Positions 6,870 through 15,944 of a stretch of 18,414 nucleotides of DNA are shown here, in pieces (position 1 is the stretch's first letter; every line of letters begins with the position of its first letter). This DNA comes from an uncultured Rhodovulum sp. (GTDB lineage: Bacteria > Pseudomonadota > Alphaproteobacteria > Rhodobacterales > Rhodobacteraceae), in assembly GCA_946221765.1 (NCBI GenBank), contig CAMIMK010000026.1, positions 1-18,414 of the forward strand. The letters are read 5' to 3'. Made by a program: the position numbers and the translations under genes. Below the pieces are notes generated by a model. The model saw nothing but the letters and a program-made list of their open reading frames with translations. It had not been told where the DNA came from and did not search any database.

Positions 6870-8123
6870 TCAGATGTGAAGGCTGCTCAGTCCGACTGGG
6901 GAGCGCTCTCCGCCGATTATGACGAGACCGCTTTCGGTTAATTGGTAGCGTTTGGCGTCTTCTGCGGGGTCGTACCCGATGACCGCATCCTCGGGAATGC
7001 GTAGGTTCTTCTCCAGAATTGCGTTGCGGATCTTGGCCCTCCGGCCGATGTCGACACCGTCGAACAGCACGCAATCTTCGACCAGGGCGCCGGAATGAAC
7101 ATTTACCCAGCGGCCAAGAATCGAGCGCTTGACCTGTCCGCCCGAGAGGATACAGCCCCCCGACAGGATACTGTCATGCGCCTCTCCACGTCGCCCCTCC
7201 TCGTCGAAAGCAAACTTTGCCGGCGGATCGGAATAGCCTGCCGTGCGCACCGGCCACTGGCGATTGTAGAGGTTGAGCGGCGGATCGATGGACCGCATGT
7301 CCATGCTGGCCTCGTAATAGGCATCGAGCGTTCCGACATCGCGCCAGTATGGCGCACGCTTTGTGGTATCGCCTGAGACCCGGTTGGTCTGGAAGTCATA
7401 GGCATACATGTCGACCTTGCCGATCAGCGCTGGCAGGATGTCCTTGCCGAAATCGTGGGAACTCTCCGCGTTCGCGGCGTCGCGATTGACCATGTCGAGC
7501 AAGAGGTCGCGGTTGAAGATGTAGTTGCCCATGGAGGCGAGCACCCGGTTGGGATCGCCCGGCATGGTCGGCGCATTGGGATCCTTCTCGACAAACCCCT
7601 TGATCCGCCCCTCGCCATCGACCTCGAGCACGCCGAAATCCTTGGCGAATTTCTTGTCGACCGGGATGGCGGCAATCGTCACCCCCGCGCCCTTGCTGGC
7701 GTGGAACTCGATCATCTGCCGGATGTCCATAAGGTAGATGTGGTCGGCACCGAACAGGACCACGAGGTCGGGGCGCGACTGCTCGATGAGGTTGGCGTTC
7801 TGCCAGACCGCATCCGCCGTGCCGCGATACCAGTTCTCGCCGGGCGTGCGCATCTGCGCCGGCACCGGAATGATGAAATGCTCGTTCAGCATCCCGTCGA
7901 ACTGCCATCCGTCCCTGAGATGCTGGAGAAGCGACTGGCTGCGGAACTGGATCAACACGTAGACCGAGAAGATCCCCGAATTAATGAAGTTGCTGAGAAC
8001 GAAATCGACGATTCGGTACTTGCCGGCGAAAGGAACTGCCGGTTTTGCTCGCTCCTTGGTCAGCGGCGACAGTCGGGTTCCTTTGCCGCCAGCCAGGATC
8101 AGGCCTATTATCTTCAGTCGCAT
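6870..8123 (-). CDS. glgC: Glucose-1-phosphate adenylyltransferase (ADP-glucose pyrophosphorylase)
   Basis: The enzyme makes ADP-glucose from glucose-1-phosphate and ATP, the committed step of bacterial glycogen synthesis. The 417-aa product has the nucleotide-binding loop LAGGKGTRLSPLT (10-22), YRGTADAVWQN (99-109), FGADHIY with metal-binding D127, FVEKD with the probable sugar-phosphate lysine K180, and a C-terminal left-handed beta-helix (about 315-395). ATG 8123 was chosen because AGGGAG lies nine bases upstream; an in-frame ATG at 8153 would add ten basic residues without a good ribosome binding site. The gene follows fbp after 99 bases that hold a strong hairpin. Activation by glycolytic intermediates such as FBP is typical of the family in proteobacteria, and would fit its neighbours. 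Confidence 0.92.
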   Translation of the reverse strand: MRLKIIGLILAGGKGTRLSPLTKERAKPAVPFAGKYRIVDFVLSNFINSGIFSVYVLIQFRSQSLLQHLRDGWQFDGMLNEHFIIPVPAQMRTPGENWYRGTADAVWQNANLIEQSRPDLVVLFGADHIYLMDIRQMIEFHASKGAGVTIAAIPVDKKFAKDFGVLEVDGEGRIKGFVEKDPNAPTMPGDPNRVLASMGNYIFNRDLLLDMVNRDAANAESSHDFGKDILPALIGKVDMYAYDFQTNRVSGDTTKRAPYWRDVGTLDAYYEASMDMRSIDPPLNLYNRQWPVRTAGYSDPPAKFAFDEEGRRGEAHDSILSGGCILSGGQVKRSILGRWVNVHSGALVEDCVLFDGVDIGRRAKIRNAILEKNLRIPEDAVIGYDPAEDAKRYQLTESGLVIIGGERSPVGLSSLHI

Positions 8124-8175
8124 TACGACATGCTCCCTGTTCTTGCGCTTCATGCCCAGCCGTAACGCGACCGGA

Positions 8176-8202
8176 AGCGGCGGCGATCCGAGTGCCGCCG
8201 CT
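8176..8202 (-). promoter_or_regulatory. Intercistronic hairpin between fbp and glgC
   Basis: AGCGGCGGC (8176-8184) and GCCGCCGCT (8194-8202) are a perfect 9-bp inverted repeat with a 9-base loop. It lies in the only sizeable gap (99 bases) in the distal half of the operon. No T-run follows on the minus strand, so an RNA-processing or stability element is more likely than a full terminator. Confidence 0.5.
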
Positions 8203-8222
8203 GCAGCGAAAGCAGCCTGGGT

Positions 8223-9245
8223 CTAACTGCGCCCCACCTGCTCCAAATGGTACGAAATCACGCGCTCAACCTCGTTCTTCGACCCAAGAATGGCGGGCGA
8301 GCGCTGGTGAAGGCTTTCCGGCATGATCTCCATCGTCCGGTCGGTCCCGGTTGTGCTGACACCGCCCGCCTGTTCGATGAGGAAGCTGATGGGATTGACC
8401 TCGTAGAGTAGGCGCAGCTTGCCTGGCCGTCCCGCGACCTTGCTGTCCCAAGGGTAAAGAAAGATCCCTCCGGAAATCAGCAGCCGGTAGACGTCGGCCA
8501 CCATCGAGCCCATCCAGCGCATGTTGAAATGCAGGCCGCGATGTTTCTCGCCTTCTTCAACCAACTCGTCGATGTAGCGCTGGATCGGTGGCGTCCAGTA
8601 GCGCTTGTTCGACATGTTGATGGTGAAGTCCTTGGCCTCGACTTGCACCTTCATGTCGGGGTGCGTCAGGACGAAATCTCCCGAACCGCGGTCGAGCGTG
8701 AAGCCGTTCACGCCGTTGCCAGTCGTCAGAATGAGCATCGTCGAGGGGCCGTAAAGCGCGAAGCCGGCCGCGAGCTGCGCGGTGCCCGGCTGCAGGAAAT
8801 GCTCGCTCGTAAGTGTCTCGACGCCTTCGGGACAACGCAGGATCGAGAAGATCGTGCCGACCGCGCCGTTCGTGTCGATGTTCGAGGATCCGTCAAGCGG
8901 GTCGAACAGGCAGAGATACCGCCCCGATGGCGATTGCGGCCCCGGCACCACAACGATATCGTCGATCTCCTCGGAGGCGAGCCCCGCCCAGTGCGCGCTC
9001 CATTCGAGGCATTCGATCATGATCTCGTTCGAGATGATGTCGAGCTTCTTCTGCTCCTCGCCCTGCACATTCTCGGTCCCGGCAGCGCCGAGCGCCCCAC
9101 CAAGTGCACCCTGGCTCAGGAGCAGAGAGATGCGCCGCGAGGCCTGTGCGATATCCTCCATGACCGCGGCGATATGCGGGATGCTTTCGTCCTTTTGCGG
9201 TTCCCGCAAAAGAAACTGTCGCAATGTCGGTCTGCCAGCAGCCAT
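8223..9245 (-). CDS. fbp: Fructose-1,6-bisphosphatase class I
   Basis: The enzyme hydrolyses fructose-1,6-bisphosphate to fructose-6-phosphate, the irreversible gluconeogenic step. The 340-aa length is normal for the family. Class I signatures are visible: GTENVQGEEQKKLDIISNE (56-74), metal-ligand glutamates in ASEEID (90-95), FDPLDGSSNID (114-124), and the C-terminal KLRLLYEVNPISFLIEQAGG with the substrate-binding lysine region. ATG 9245 begins one base after the TGA of the upstream binding-protein gene, which implies translational coupling; a GTG at 9254 is an alternative that would overlap that stop. Class I FBPase also serves the Calvin cycle, but no Calvin genes are adjacent. Confidence 0.92.
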   Translation of the reverse strand: MAAGRPTLRQFLLREPQKDESIPHIAAVMEDIAQASRRISLLLSQGALGGALGAAGTENVQGEEQKKLDIISNEIMIECLEWSAHWAGLASEEIDDIVVVPGPQSPSGRYLCLFDPLDGSSNIDTNGAVGTIFSILRCPEGVETLTSEHFLQPGTAQLAAGFALYGPSTMLILTTGNGVNGFTLDRGSGDFVLTHPDMKVQVEAKDFTINMSNKRYWTPPIQRYIDELVEEGEKHRGLHFNMRWMGSMVADVYRLLISGGIFLYPWDSKVAGRPGKLRLLYEVNPISFLIEQAGGVSTTGTDRTMEIMPESLHQRSPAILGSKNEVERVISYHLEQVGRS

Positions 9246-9246
9246 G

Positions 9247-10995
9247 TCACCCACCCCCCCAGCTTCTTAAGAGTTCCTCGTACCTTACCGTCACGCCCTG
9301 TCCTTCCTCGTCGGGCAAGGCGGGCCAGGGCGCACCCGGCCGCTCCAGCCAGACCGATGGATCGACCGGCTCGCTGAGTTGCGGTGCGCAGCGCACGATC
9401 TCGGGATCCTGCGCAAGCCGGCCGAGCAGGTCGTCCTGATCGCTGGCGATCCGGCTCATCACCTCGTCCGCCGTAGCACGGCCTTCAACCGCCGAGGCTA
9501 GCGTCTGCCACCAGGCCTGAGCGAGAAGCGGATAGTTCGGCACATTGGTTCCGGTCGGAGTCCAAAGCGTGCGCGCCGGACTGCGATAGAACTCAACAAG
9601 CCCGCCCAGATCGGGCGCCGCCTCTACCATGGCCGTGCTGTCGATGTCGGAGGCCCGAATTGGTGTCAGCCCGACCAGCGTCTTCTTGAGCGACACGGTC
9701 TTGCAGGTGCAGAATTGCGCGTAGAGCCAGGCCGCCTTGCGCCGTTCAGAGGGTGTCGACTCGAGGAGTGTCCAGCCGCCGCAATCCTGGTAGCCGAGCT
9801 TCATTCCCTCCTGCCAATATGCACCCCGTGGGGTCGGCGCCACACGCCAGAGCGGGGTGCCGTTGGGGTTCACCGTCGCTGTCCCGCGCTGCGTGAGTTC
9901 CGGCGTGAAGGCCGTATACCAGAAGATCTGCTGGGCGATATCGCCGCGGGCGGGCACCGGTCCTGCCTCGCTGAATGTCATCTGGCGTGCCTCGGGCGGC
10001 GCGTAGTTCTGGAGCCATTCCAGATACTTCCGCATCGCGTAGATGGCGGCCGGGCTGTCGACGGCACCGCCGCGCGACATGCTCGACCCGACGGGGGCGC
10101 AATCCTCGACCCGGATCCCCCACTCGTCCACGGGTTGGCCGTTGGGAATGCCAAGATCGGCGGCGCCGGCGATGGAAAGCCAGGCATCGGTGAAGCGCCA
10201 GCCGATGGAAGGGTCCCGGGCGCCGTAATCCATGTGGCCCCAGACCTTGCGACCGTCGACCTCGCCGACATCCTCCGTGAAGAACTTGGCAATGTCCTCA
10301 TAGGCCTTCCAGTTCACCGGTACGCCCAAGGGGTAGCCGTAGAGCTGTTCGAATCTGTCTCGCAAGTCCTCGCGCTCGAACCAGTCGTGACGGAACCAAT
10401 AGAGCGCTGCAAATTGCTGATCGGGAAGCTGGTAGATTTTCCCGTCAGGCGCGGCAACGAAGGACAGCCCTATGAAATCATCAAGGTCGAGCGTCGGAAG
10501 TGTCACGCCGGCACCCTCGCCGGCGATCCAGTCCGAGACCGGCACGACACCGCCGTAGCGGTAATGCGTTCCGATGAAGTCGCTGTCGTTGATGTAGGCA
10601 TCGTAGAAGTTGCGACCCGACCGGCGCTGCTGCTGAAGGCGGTTGACCACCTCGGCCTCGTGCGCAACGTCGTGGATCACGGTGATGCCGGTGATCTCGG
10701 CGAAGGCGCGCGACAGGACGCGCGCCTCGTATTCGTGGGTTCGGATCGTCTCGGACATCACGAAGATCTGCCGCTCGCGCAGGCTCGATGCGGCGCGGAC
10801 GAAGAATTCCATCTCGGCCATGCGCTCGTCGAGACTGAGCGTGGAGGGGCGGAACTCCACTTCCGCCCAGCGCCGGGCCGCGCTCATCCGGTCGGCCCTG
10901 ACCTGAGCTGAAGCCGGGCCACCGCCGAGGGCCGCCGCTCCCGCGGCGGAAGCGGTGCCAATGAAGCGGCGGCGCGAGAGAAAAGGGGACGCCAT
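9247..10995 (-). CDS. glpV: GlpV-like glycerol ABC transporter substrate-binding protein (Tat signal)
   Basis: The 582-aa protein has a twin-arginine signal (SRRRFIG at 7-13, hydrophobic Ala-rich core, cleavage probably after ASA at 28-30). The mature part has the large extracellular solute-binding protein pattern of GlpV from the rhizobial glpSTPQUV system, for example EITGITVIHDVAHEAEVVNRL, NFYDAYINDSDFIGTHYRYGG and FCTCKTVSLKK. GlpV delivers periplasmic glycerol to an ABC importer. No permease or ATPase gene (glpP, glpQ, glpS, glpT) is present in the window, and the gene instead sits 8 bases after glpF. The start ATG 10995 is used because the longer open frame runs through glpF in the wrong frame. 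Family placement is strong; glycerol as ligand is inferred from family and context. Confidence 0.85.
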   Translation of the reverse strand: MASPFLSRRRFIGTASAAGAAALGGGPASAQVRADRMSAARRWAEVEFRPSTLSLDERMAEMEFFVRAASSLRERQIFVMSETIRTHEYEARVLSRAFAEITGITVIHDVAHEAEVVNRLQQQRRSGRNFYDAYINDSDFIGTHYRYGGVVPVSDWIAGEGAGVTLPTLDLDDFIGLSFVAAPDGKIYQLPDQQFAALYWFRHDWFEREDLRDRFEQLYGYPLGVPVNWKAYEDIAKFFTEDVGEVDGRKVWGHMDYGARDPSIGWRFTDAWLSIAGAADLGIPNGQPVDEWGIRVEDCAPVGSSMSRGGAVDSPAAIYAMRKYLEWLQNYAPPEARQMTFSEAGPVPARGDIAQQIFWYTAFTPELTQRGTATVNPNGTPLWRVAPTPRGAYWQEGMKLGYQDCGGWTLLESTPSERRKAAWLYAQFCTCKTVSLKKTLVGLTPIRASDIDSTAMVEAAPDLGGLVEFYRSPARTLWTPTGTNVPNYPLLAQAWWQTLASAVEGRATADEVMSRIASDQDDLLGRLAQDPEIVRCAPQLSEPVDPSVWLERPGAPWPALPDEEGQGVTVRYEELLRSWGGG

Positions 10996-11003
10996 GCCGG
11001 GCC

Positions 11004-11738
11004 TCAGCGGAAGTTGACGTTCATCGGATCCTGCAGCACTAGATAGGTCAGTGCCGCAAGCCCCCCGCCGATCAGCGGGCCGACCACCGGAATCCACGCA
11101 TAGCCCCAGTCGCTGTCGCGCTTGCCGGGGATCGGCAGCAGGAAGTGCATGATCCGCGGGCCGAGATCGCGCGCCGGGTTCAGCGCGTAGCCGGTCGGTC
11201 CGCCGAGCGACAGGCCGATTGCGAGAACCAGCAGGCCGACCGGAAGCGCGTCCAGACCACCGAGACCGAAGACGGCGACAGCAAGGAACAGGACCGCGAA
11301 CACGAGGACGAAGGTTCCGATGATCTCGGTGATCAGGTTCGAGACCGGATTGCGGATGGCAGGCCCCGTGCAGAAGACGGCCAGCTTGAGATCTGCATTC
11401 TCCGTCTTCGCGAAATGATCCTTGTAGGCGAGCCAAACGAGCGTCGTCCCGATCGCGGCGCCCAGGAACTGGGCGATAATATACCCCGGAACGCCGGACC
11501 AGGCGAATTCGCCGGCGATCGCCAGCGCGACGGTCACCGCTGGGTTGATGTGCGCCCCGCTGAAGGCCGCGACGGTGAAGACGGCGACGAAGACCGCCAT
11601 GCCCCAACCCCATGCGATCACGATCCAGCCCGAGCCTTCACCCTTTGTCCCGCTCAGCACAACATTCGCCACGACACCGTTGCCGAGCAGCATGAGGATC
11701 GCCGTGCCGATCACTTCGCCTAAGAATGGATTCATCAT
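11004..11738 (-). CDS. glpF: Glycerol facilitator (aquaglyceroporin)
   Basis: GlpF is an inner-membrane MIP channel that lets glycerol diffuse into the cell. The 244-aa protein shows about six transmembrane segments and both channel boxes: SGAHINPAVT (NPA at 65-67) and GYALNPARDLGPR (NPARD at 187-191). The Asp after the second NPAR is the mark of glycerol channels as opposed to pure water channels. The start has two tandem ATGs (11738 and 11735) with AAAGG about eight bases upstream. It lies 24 bases after glpD in the same operon. GlpF depends on glycerol kinase to trap glycerol, and glpK is two genes upstream. Confidence 0.95.
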   Translation of the reverse strand: MMNPFLGEVIGTAILMLLGNGVVANVVLSGTKGEGSGWIVIAWGWGMAVFVAVFTVAAFSGAHINPAVTVALAIAGEFAWSGVPGYIIAQFLGAAIGTTLVWLAYKDHFAKTENADLKLAVFCTGPAIRNPVSNLITEIIGTFVLVFAVLFLAVAVFGLGGLDALPVGLLVLAIGLSLGGPTGYALNPARDLGPRIMHFLLPIPGKRDSDWGYAWIPVVGPLIGGGLAALTYLVLQDPMNVNFR

Positions 11739-11762
11739 CGCGCTAGCCTTTCGTTCTTTCTG

Positions 11763-13337
11763 TCATTCCAGCACGTAGCCGCGGGCGTTCGCCTCGTATT
11801 CCTGCACCTGCGCCTTCTGCCAGGCCTCGTCCTTGCCGAGTTCGGCAGCGAGGATCTCCGCAACCTTCGGCGCGACCTCGATACTGGCGCGGGCATTGAG
11901 CAGGAGGGAGCGCGTGCGGCGCGCTAGCACATCCTCGACCGTCCGGGCCATTTCCCGCCGCGCGCCCCAGGCAACCTCGCCCACGAAGTAGGGCAGGTTT
12001 GGGTGCAGCGGCTCGTCCCAGCCGGGCTTCTCGCGCATCACCCGGCGCACGCTCGGCCCGTCGGAGCCGTAGAGCGACAGGAGCCCGTCGGTCTCATGCG
12101 GCGTCTTCACCCAGCCGTGCAGACGCAGCGCCTTCGTCCGGCTCGGCTGTTCCTCGAGACCGGCGACGAGTGCCGCCGCATCCACCGTGTCCTCGGCCAT
12201 CTTCCGGTAGGTCGTCCACTTCCCGCCGGTGATGCTGACGAGATTGCTGTCAGAAATCATCAGCACGTGGTCGCGGGCGAGTGCCGCCGTACCCTTGTCG
12301 CCGGGCGACCTTACCAGCGGACGGATACCGCAATACATGCTTAGCACGTCTTCTCGCGAGGGATCGCGGTCGAGGTAAATCGCGGCATGCTCCAGAAGGA
12401 ACTGGATCTCATCCGCTTGTGCCCGAGGCTCCAGCGACACGTCCTTGACCGCGGTATCAGTGGTACCGACAATGGTGCGCCCGTGCCAAGGCACCGCGAA
12501 CAGCACCCGGCCGTCCGCCGTCTTCGGCACCATGATCGCGCTCTCGCCGGGCAGGAAGGAGCGATCCAGCACGAGGTGCACGCCCTGGCTCGGCGCCATG
12601 AGGCTCTCCTCGGCGGGGTCGTCCATCTGGCGCGTCACGTCCGAGAAAATCCCCGAGGCATTGACCACCACCCGGCCGTCGAATTCCAGATCCTCACCCG
12701 TCTCCATGTCGCGCGCATTCACGCCCGTGATGTGCTTGCCGCGCTTCTTGAAGCTCGTGACCTTGACGTAATTGAGCGGAACGCCCCCGCCATCCGCGAT
12801 GCTCTGAGCGAGGCTCACGGCGAGGCGGGAATCGTCGAACTGACCATCATGGTAGATGACGCCGCTCTTGAGGCCCTTCGATTCGACGTTCGGAAGCCGC
12901 TTCAGCGTCTCTTCGCGCGACAGAAGCTTCGACGGCCCGAGCCCGAGCTTGCCGGCGAGCATGTCGTAGAGCTTCATGCCGACGCCGTAAAAGGGACCGT
13001 CCCACCATTCGTAAACCGGAACGACGAAGGGGAGGTTGTGCGCGATGTGGGGCGCGTTCTGCAGGAGCCGGCCCCGCTCCTTCAGCGCCTCCATGACCAG
13101 CGAGACGTTGCCCTGCTGAAGGTAGCGGACGCCCCCATGCACGAGCTTCGTCGACCGGCTTGAGGTCGCCTTTGCGAAATCAGACTGCTCCAGCAGCAGC
13201 GTTCGATACCCCCGTGACACTGACTCGAGGGCCGTTCCCAGCCCGGTCGCGCCACCGCCGATGACGATCACATCCCAGTAGGGCCCCTCCCTCTTTATAT
13301 CATTCAAGAGGCTGATCCGGTCCATTCTTTCTGCCAT
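11763..13337 (-). CDS. glpD: Aerobic glycerol-3-phosphate dehydrogenase
   Basis: This FAD enzyme, peripheral on the inner membrane, oxidises glycerol-3-phosphate to DHAP and passes electrons to quinone. The 524 residues are of family length. The FAD dinucleotide fold is WDVIVIGGGATGLGTALES (21-39). TSSRSTKLVHGGVRYL (58-73) is the second FAD/substrate block. GIRPLVRSPG and SITGGKWTTYRKMAEDTVD near the end of the FAD domain are conserved GlpD signatures. The C-terminal helical domain follows. GGGAGC lies upstream of ATG 13337. The gene is 67 bases downstream of glpK and 24 bases before glpF. Its product DHAP is the direct substrate of the aldolase at the end of the same operon. Confidence 0.95.
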   Translation of the reverse strand: MAERMDRISLLNDIKREGPYWDVIVIGGGATGLGTALESVSRGYRTLLLEQSDFAKATSSRSTKLVHGGVRYLQQGNVSLVMEALKERGRLLQNAPHIAHNLPFVVPVYEWWDGPFYGVGMKLYDMLAGKLGLGPSKLLSREETLKRLPNVESKGLKSGVIYHDGQFDDSRLAVSLAQSIADGGGVPLNYVKVTSFKKRGKHITGVNARDMETGEDLEFDGRVVVNASGIFSDVTRQMDDPAEESLMAPSQGVHLVLDRSFLPGESAIMVPKTADGRVLFAVPWHGRTIVGTTDTAVKDVSLEPRAQADEIQFLLEHAAIYLDRDPSREDVLSMYCGIRPLVRSPGDKGTAALARDHVLMISDSNLVSITGGKWTTYRKMAEDTVDAAALVAGLEEQPSRTKALRLHGWVKTPHETDGLLSLYGSDGPSVRRVMREKPGWDEPLHPNLPYFVGEVAWGARREMARTVEDVLARRTRSLLLNARASIEVAPKVAEILAAELGKDEAWQKAQVQEYEANARGYVLE

Positions 13338-13404
13338 GCAAAAGCTCCCAATGCGCAGACATGCTGGACTGCGTTACCCGCGCGATTATCCTTCAGTCTC
13401 CCGC

Positions 13405-14913
13405 TCAGTCCTTGTCGAGGTCCCACCCCTTGGCGCGTTCGACAGCACGGCTCCAGCGCTTGTGAAGCCGGTCACTCTCTGCTTTGGCCATCTTCGGCTC
13501 GTAGCGATGGGCGAGCTTCCACTTCGCGTCGATCTCGTCGCGGCTTTCCCAGAAGCCCGTGGCAAGACCAGCCAGATAAGCGGAACCGAGCGCGGTGGTC
13601 TCGACGATCCGTGGCACCTCGACCGGAACGCCCAGCATGTCGGCCTGGAACTGCATTAGGAACGAGTTCACCGATGCACCGCCATCGGCCCGCATCTCCT
13701 TGAGCGCGATGCCGGACTCCGATACCATCGTGTCCACCACGTCCCGGGTCTGGTAGCACATGCTCTCGAGCACTGCCCGCACCACATGGGCACGCGTCGT
13801 ACCGCGGGTCAGTCCGAAAAGCGCCCCGCGCGCATAGGCATCCCAATGCGGCGCCCCTAGGCCAGCCAGCGCCGGAACCATGTAGACGTCGTCGTTGCTT
13901 TCGAGCGATCGCGCGATGGCCTCGGTCTCGGAAGCCTTGCTGACGATCTGAAGCCCGTCACGGAGCCATTGCACGGCCGCGCCGGTGATGAAGATCGGGC
14001 CTTCGAGGGCGTACTCAACGGGCTCTTCGCCAATTCCCCACGCGATCGTAGTGAGCAGCTTTTCACTCTTCACCCCGCTGGTGCCGGTATTCATCAGGAG
14101 GAATGACCCGGTCCCGTAGGTGTTCTTGGCCAAACCCTCGCCATAACAGGCCTGACCGAACAGCGCCGCCTGCTGGTCTCCAGCGATGCCCGAGACCGGG
14201 ATGCTATGCGTACCGAAGAACATTTCTGGGTCTGTCTCGCCATATATCTGCGAGGAAGGTCTTACCTCCGGAAGCATTGCCCGCGGGATATTGTGCAGGT
14301 CCAGGATCTCGTCATCCCAAGCAAGTTCGTAGATGTTGTAGAGTTGTGTCCGGGAGGCGTTCGAATAGTCGGTAATGTGCGCCTTGCCGCCCGTGAGCTT
14401 GAAGACGAGCCAACTGTCGATCGTGCCGAAACAGATTTCACCCTTCTCCGCGCGTGTGCGGAGACCGTCCACATTGTCAAGCGCCCATTTCAGTTTGGTG
14501 GCGGAGAAGTATGGGTCGATCACCAGACCGGTCTTCGACCGGATCTTGTCAACCATGCCGCTCTTTTCCCGCAGTTCGTCGCAATACTTGGCGGTCCGGC
14601 GATCTTGCCAGACGATCGCGCGGTGCACCGGCTCACCGGTTTTGCGGTCCCAAAGAACCACTGTCTCACGCTGATTGGTGATCCCGATCGCATTCACATC
14701 ACTCGCGCGGATGTTGGCGTTTTTAAGAGCATCGGCGATCACCTCAACGGTGACGTTCCAGATTTCTTCAGCGTCGTGCTCGACCCAGCCGGGCTTCGGG
14801 TAATGCTGTGTGAACTCCGAATAGGCGCGCCCTTTGATATCGCCCTCATGGTCGAAAATCAGAACGGTCGACCCGGTTGTACCCTGATCGATCGACAGCA
14901 CGTATTCGCTCAT
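13405..14913 (-). CDS. glpK: Glycerol kinase
   Basis: GlpK phosphorylates cytoplasmic glycerol to sn-glycerol-3-phosphate with ATP and so traps it in the cell. The 502-aa product has the FGGY-kinase phosphate loop SIDQGTTGS (7-15), the glycerol-contact block AIVWQDRRT, IGITNQRET, GIAGDQQAALFGQ and NTYGTGSFLLMNTG. The ATG at 14913 follows GGGGAGGAG by about seven bases, which fixes this start; the open frame extends 20 codons further upstream without a site. It is 113 bases downstream of the AraC-family gene. Nothing in the sequence is odd for a functional enzyme. Confidence 0.96.
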   Translation of the reverse strand: MSEYVLSIDQGTTGSTVLIFDHEGDIKGRAYSEFTQHYPKPGWVEHDAEEIWNVTVEVIADALKNANIRASDVNAIGITNQRETVVLWDRKTGEPVHRAIVWQDRRTAKYCDELREKSGMVDKIRSKTGLVIDPYFSATKLKWALDNVDGLRTRAEKGEICFGTIDSWLVFKLTGGKAHITDYSNASRTQLYNIYELAWDDEILDLHNIPRAMLPEVRPSSQIYGETDPEMFFGTHSIPVSGIAGDQQAALFGQACYGEGLAKNTYGTGSFLLMNTGTSGVKSEKLLTTIAWGIGEEPVEYALEGPIFITGAAVQWLRDGLQIVSKASETEAIARSLESNDDVYMVPALAGLGAPHWDAYARGALFGLTRGTTRAHVVRAVLESMCYQTRDVVDTMVSESGIALKEMRADGGASVNSFLMQFQADMLGVPVEVPRIVETTALGSAYLAGLATGFWESRDEIDAKWKLAHRYEPKMAKAESDRLHKRWSRAVERAKGWDLDKD

Positions 14914-15026
14914 CGCAAGCTCCTCCCCTTTGATGCCGCCTTCTGGCGTGCCCTTGGCTCCCTGCACGAGCACCCTATCGTGGCCTTGGAAACGCAGCGA
15001 TGCTGTCCGACAGATCGCGTCAGGTC

Positions 15027-15944
15027 TTACACAGGACGACGATCTTTTCGCGATACTTCGGAAACCGGAATGGCCTGCTCCGCGAGCCTCGTCCGGTAGG
15101 CTCCGGGCGACTGGCCGGTCATCCGGCGAAACATCGTCGTGAAATGCGCCTGGCTCGAATAGCCCAGCGCATAGGCTATATCAGCAATGGGCCGCTCCAT
15201 ATCTGAAAGCATCTCCTTCGCACGCTGAGTCTTGCGGTGAACCGCGAAACGATAGGGCGGCATGCCGGTGCTCTTACGAAAGGCCGCAGCAAAATGCGAC
15301 TTGCTTAGTCTGGCGATATGGGCAAGATCGGCGACGGTCAGTTCGTCATCGAGATTTGCCTCGATATGCTCGAAAACGCGATACAGGCATGCCGGCGAGA
15401 GCCCGCCGGCATGGAGACTCGCAGAGCCGGAGTCGAGTTCCTGGAGCCTGAGCAATTGCGCTCCCAGCGCGGTTGCCAAAGCTGTCCAGAAGACGAGGCC
15501 CGCCGGGCACCCACGCGTGAGTTCGGCGTCGAGCGCTCGCAGCAGATGGGAGGTTCCGGTGTTGAACAGTCCCAGCCCTGTGGGCGGCTGGCCAATGACC
15601 ATTCCGGAATTGCCCGCGACATCCGCGACAAAGACGGAAGGAAGTGCGGCGGCGAGGACGGGCGCAGAGGTCCCGGCCGCCCAATCGAGGCGGCTGTCGT
15701 CTCCCAGGATCGAGACGCTCCCCGGCAGCACGTCGTGCCAAGTGATGCCCCTGACGTTCCGCAGGCCAAGACGGCCCGGCCCCAGATGAAGCAGCAGTAC
15801 ATGCAGACCACTGCCAGGACGCGCCTGCGGCGCCGGCAAAACCGCATGCTGCTCCAGAACAAGAACATCTGCCCAAGCTAGTTCAGACTGGCGCAACAGG
15901 TCACATTTCGCATCCGGAAACACGATGGACCGCGTGCTCGTCAT
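15027..15944 (-). CDS. AraC-family transcriptional regulator
   Basis: The 305-aa protein has an unassigned N-terminal ligand-type domain (1-180) and a C-terminal double helix-turn-helix of AraC/XylS type (about 195-288): LTVADLAHIARLSKSHFAAAFRKSTGMPPYRF for the first helix pair and PIADIAYALGYSSQAHFTTMFRRMTGQSPGAYR for the second. ATG 15944 is preceded by AAAGGAT; the longer upstream frame covers the intergenic region and is rejected. It lies between glpR and glpK and probably acts as a second control layer for the operon, perhaps sensing a metabolite. The effector cannot be predicted from sequence, and no characterised orthologue was recognised. Confidence 0.85.
   Translation of the reverse strand: MTSTRSIVFPDAKCDLLRQSELAWADVLVLEQHAVLPAPQARPGSGLHVLLLHLGPGRLGLRNVRGITWHDVLPGSVSILGDDSRLDWAAGTSAPVLAAALPSVFVADVAGNSGMVIGQPPTGLGLFNTGTSHLLRALDAELTRGCPAGLVFWTALATALGAQLLRLQELDSGSASLHAGGLSPACLYRVFEHIEANLDDELTVADLAHIARLSKSHFAAAFRKSTGMPPYRFAVHRKTQRAKEMLSDMERPIADIAYALGYSSQAHFTTMFRRMTGQSPGAYRTRLAEQAIPVSEVSRKDRRPV

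Noticed and set aside
10996..11613. N-terminal extension of the GlpV-like protein upstream of 10995
   Set aside because: The extension reads through glpF in another frame; the Tat signal starts cleanly at 10995.
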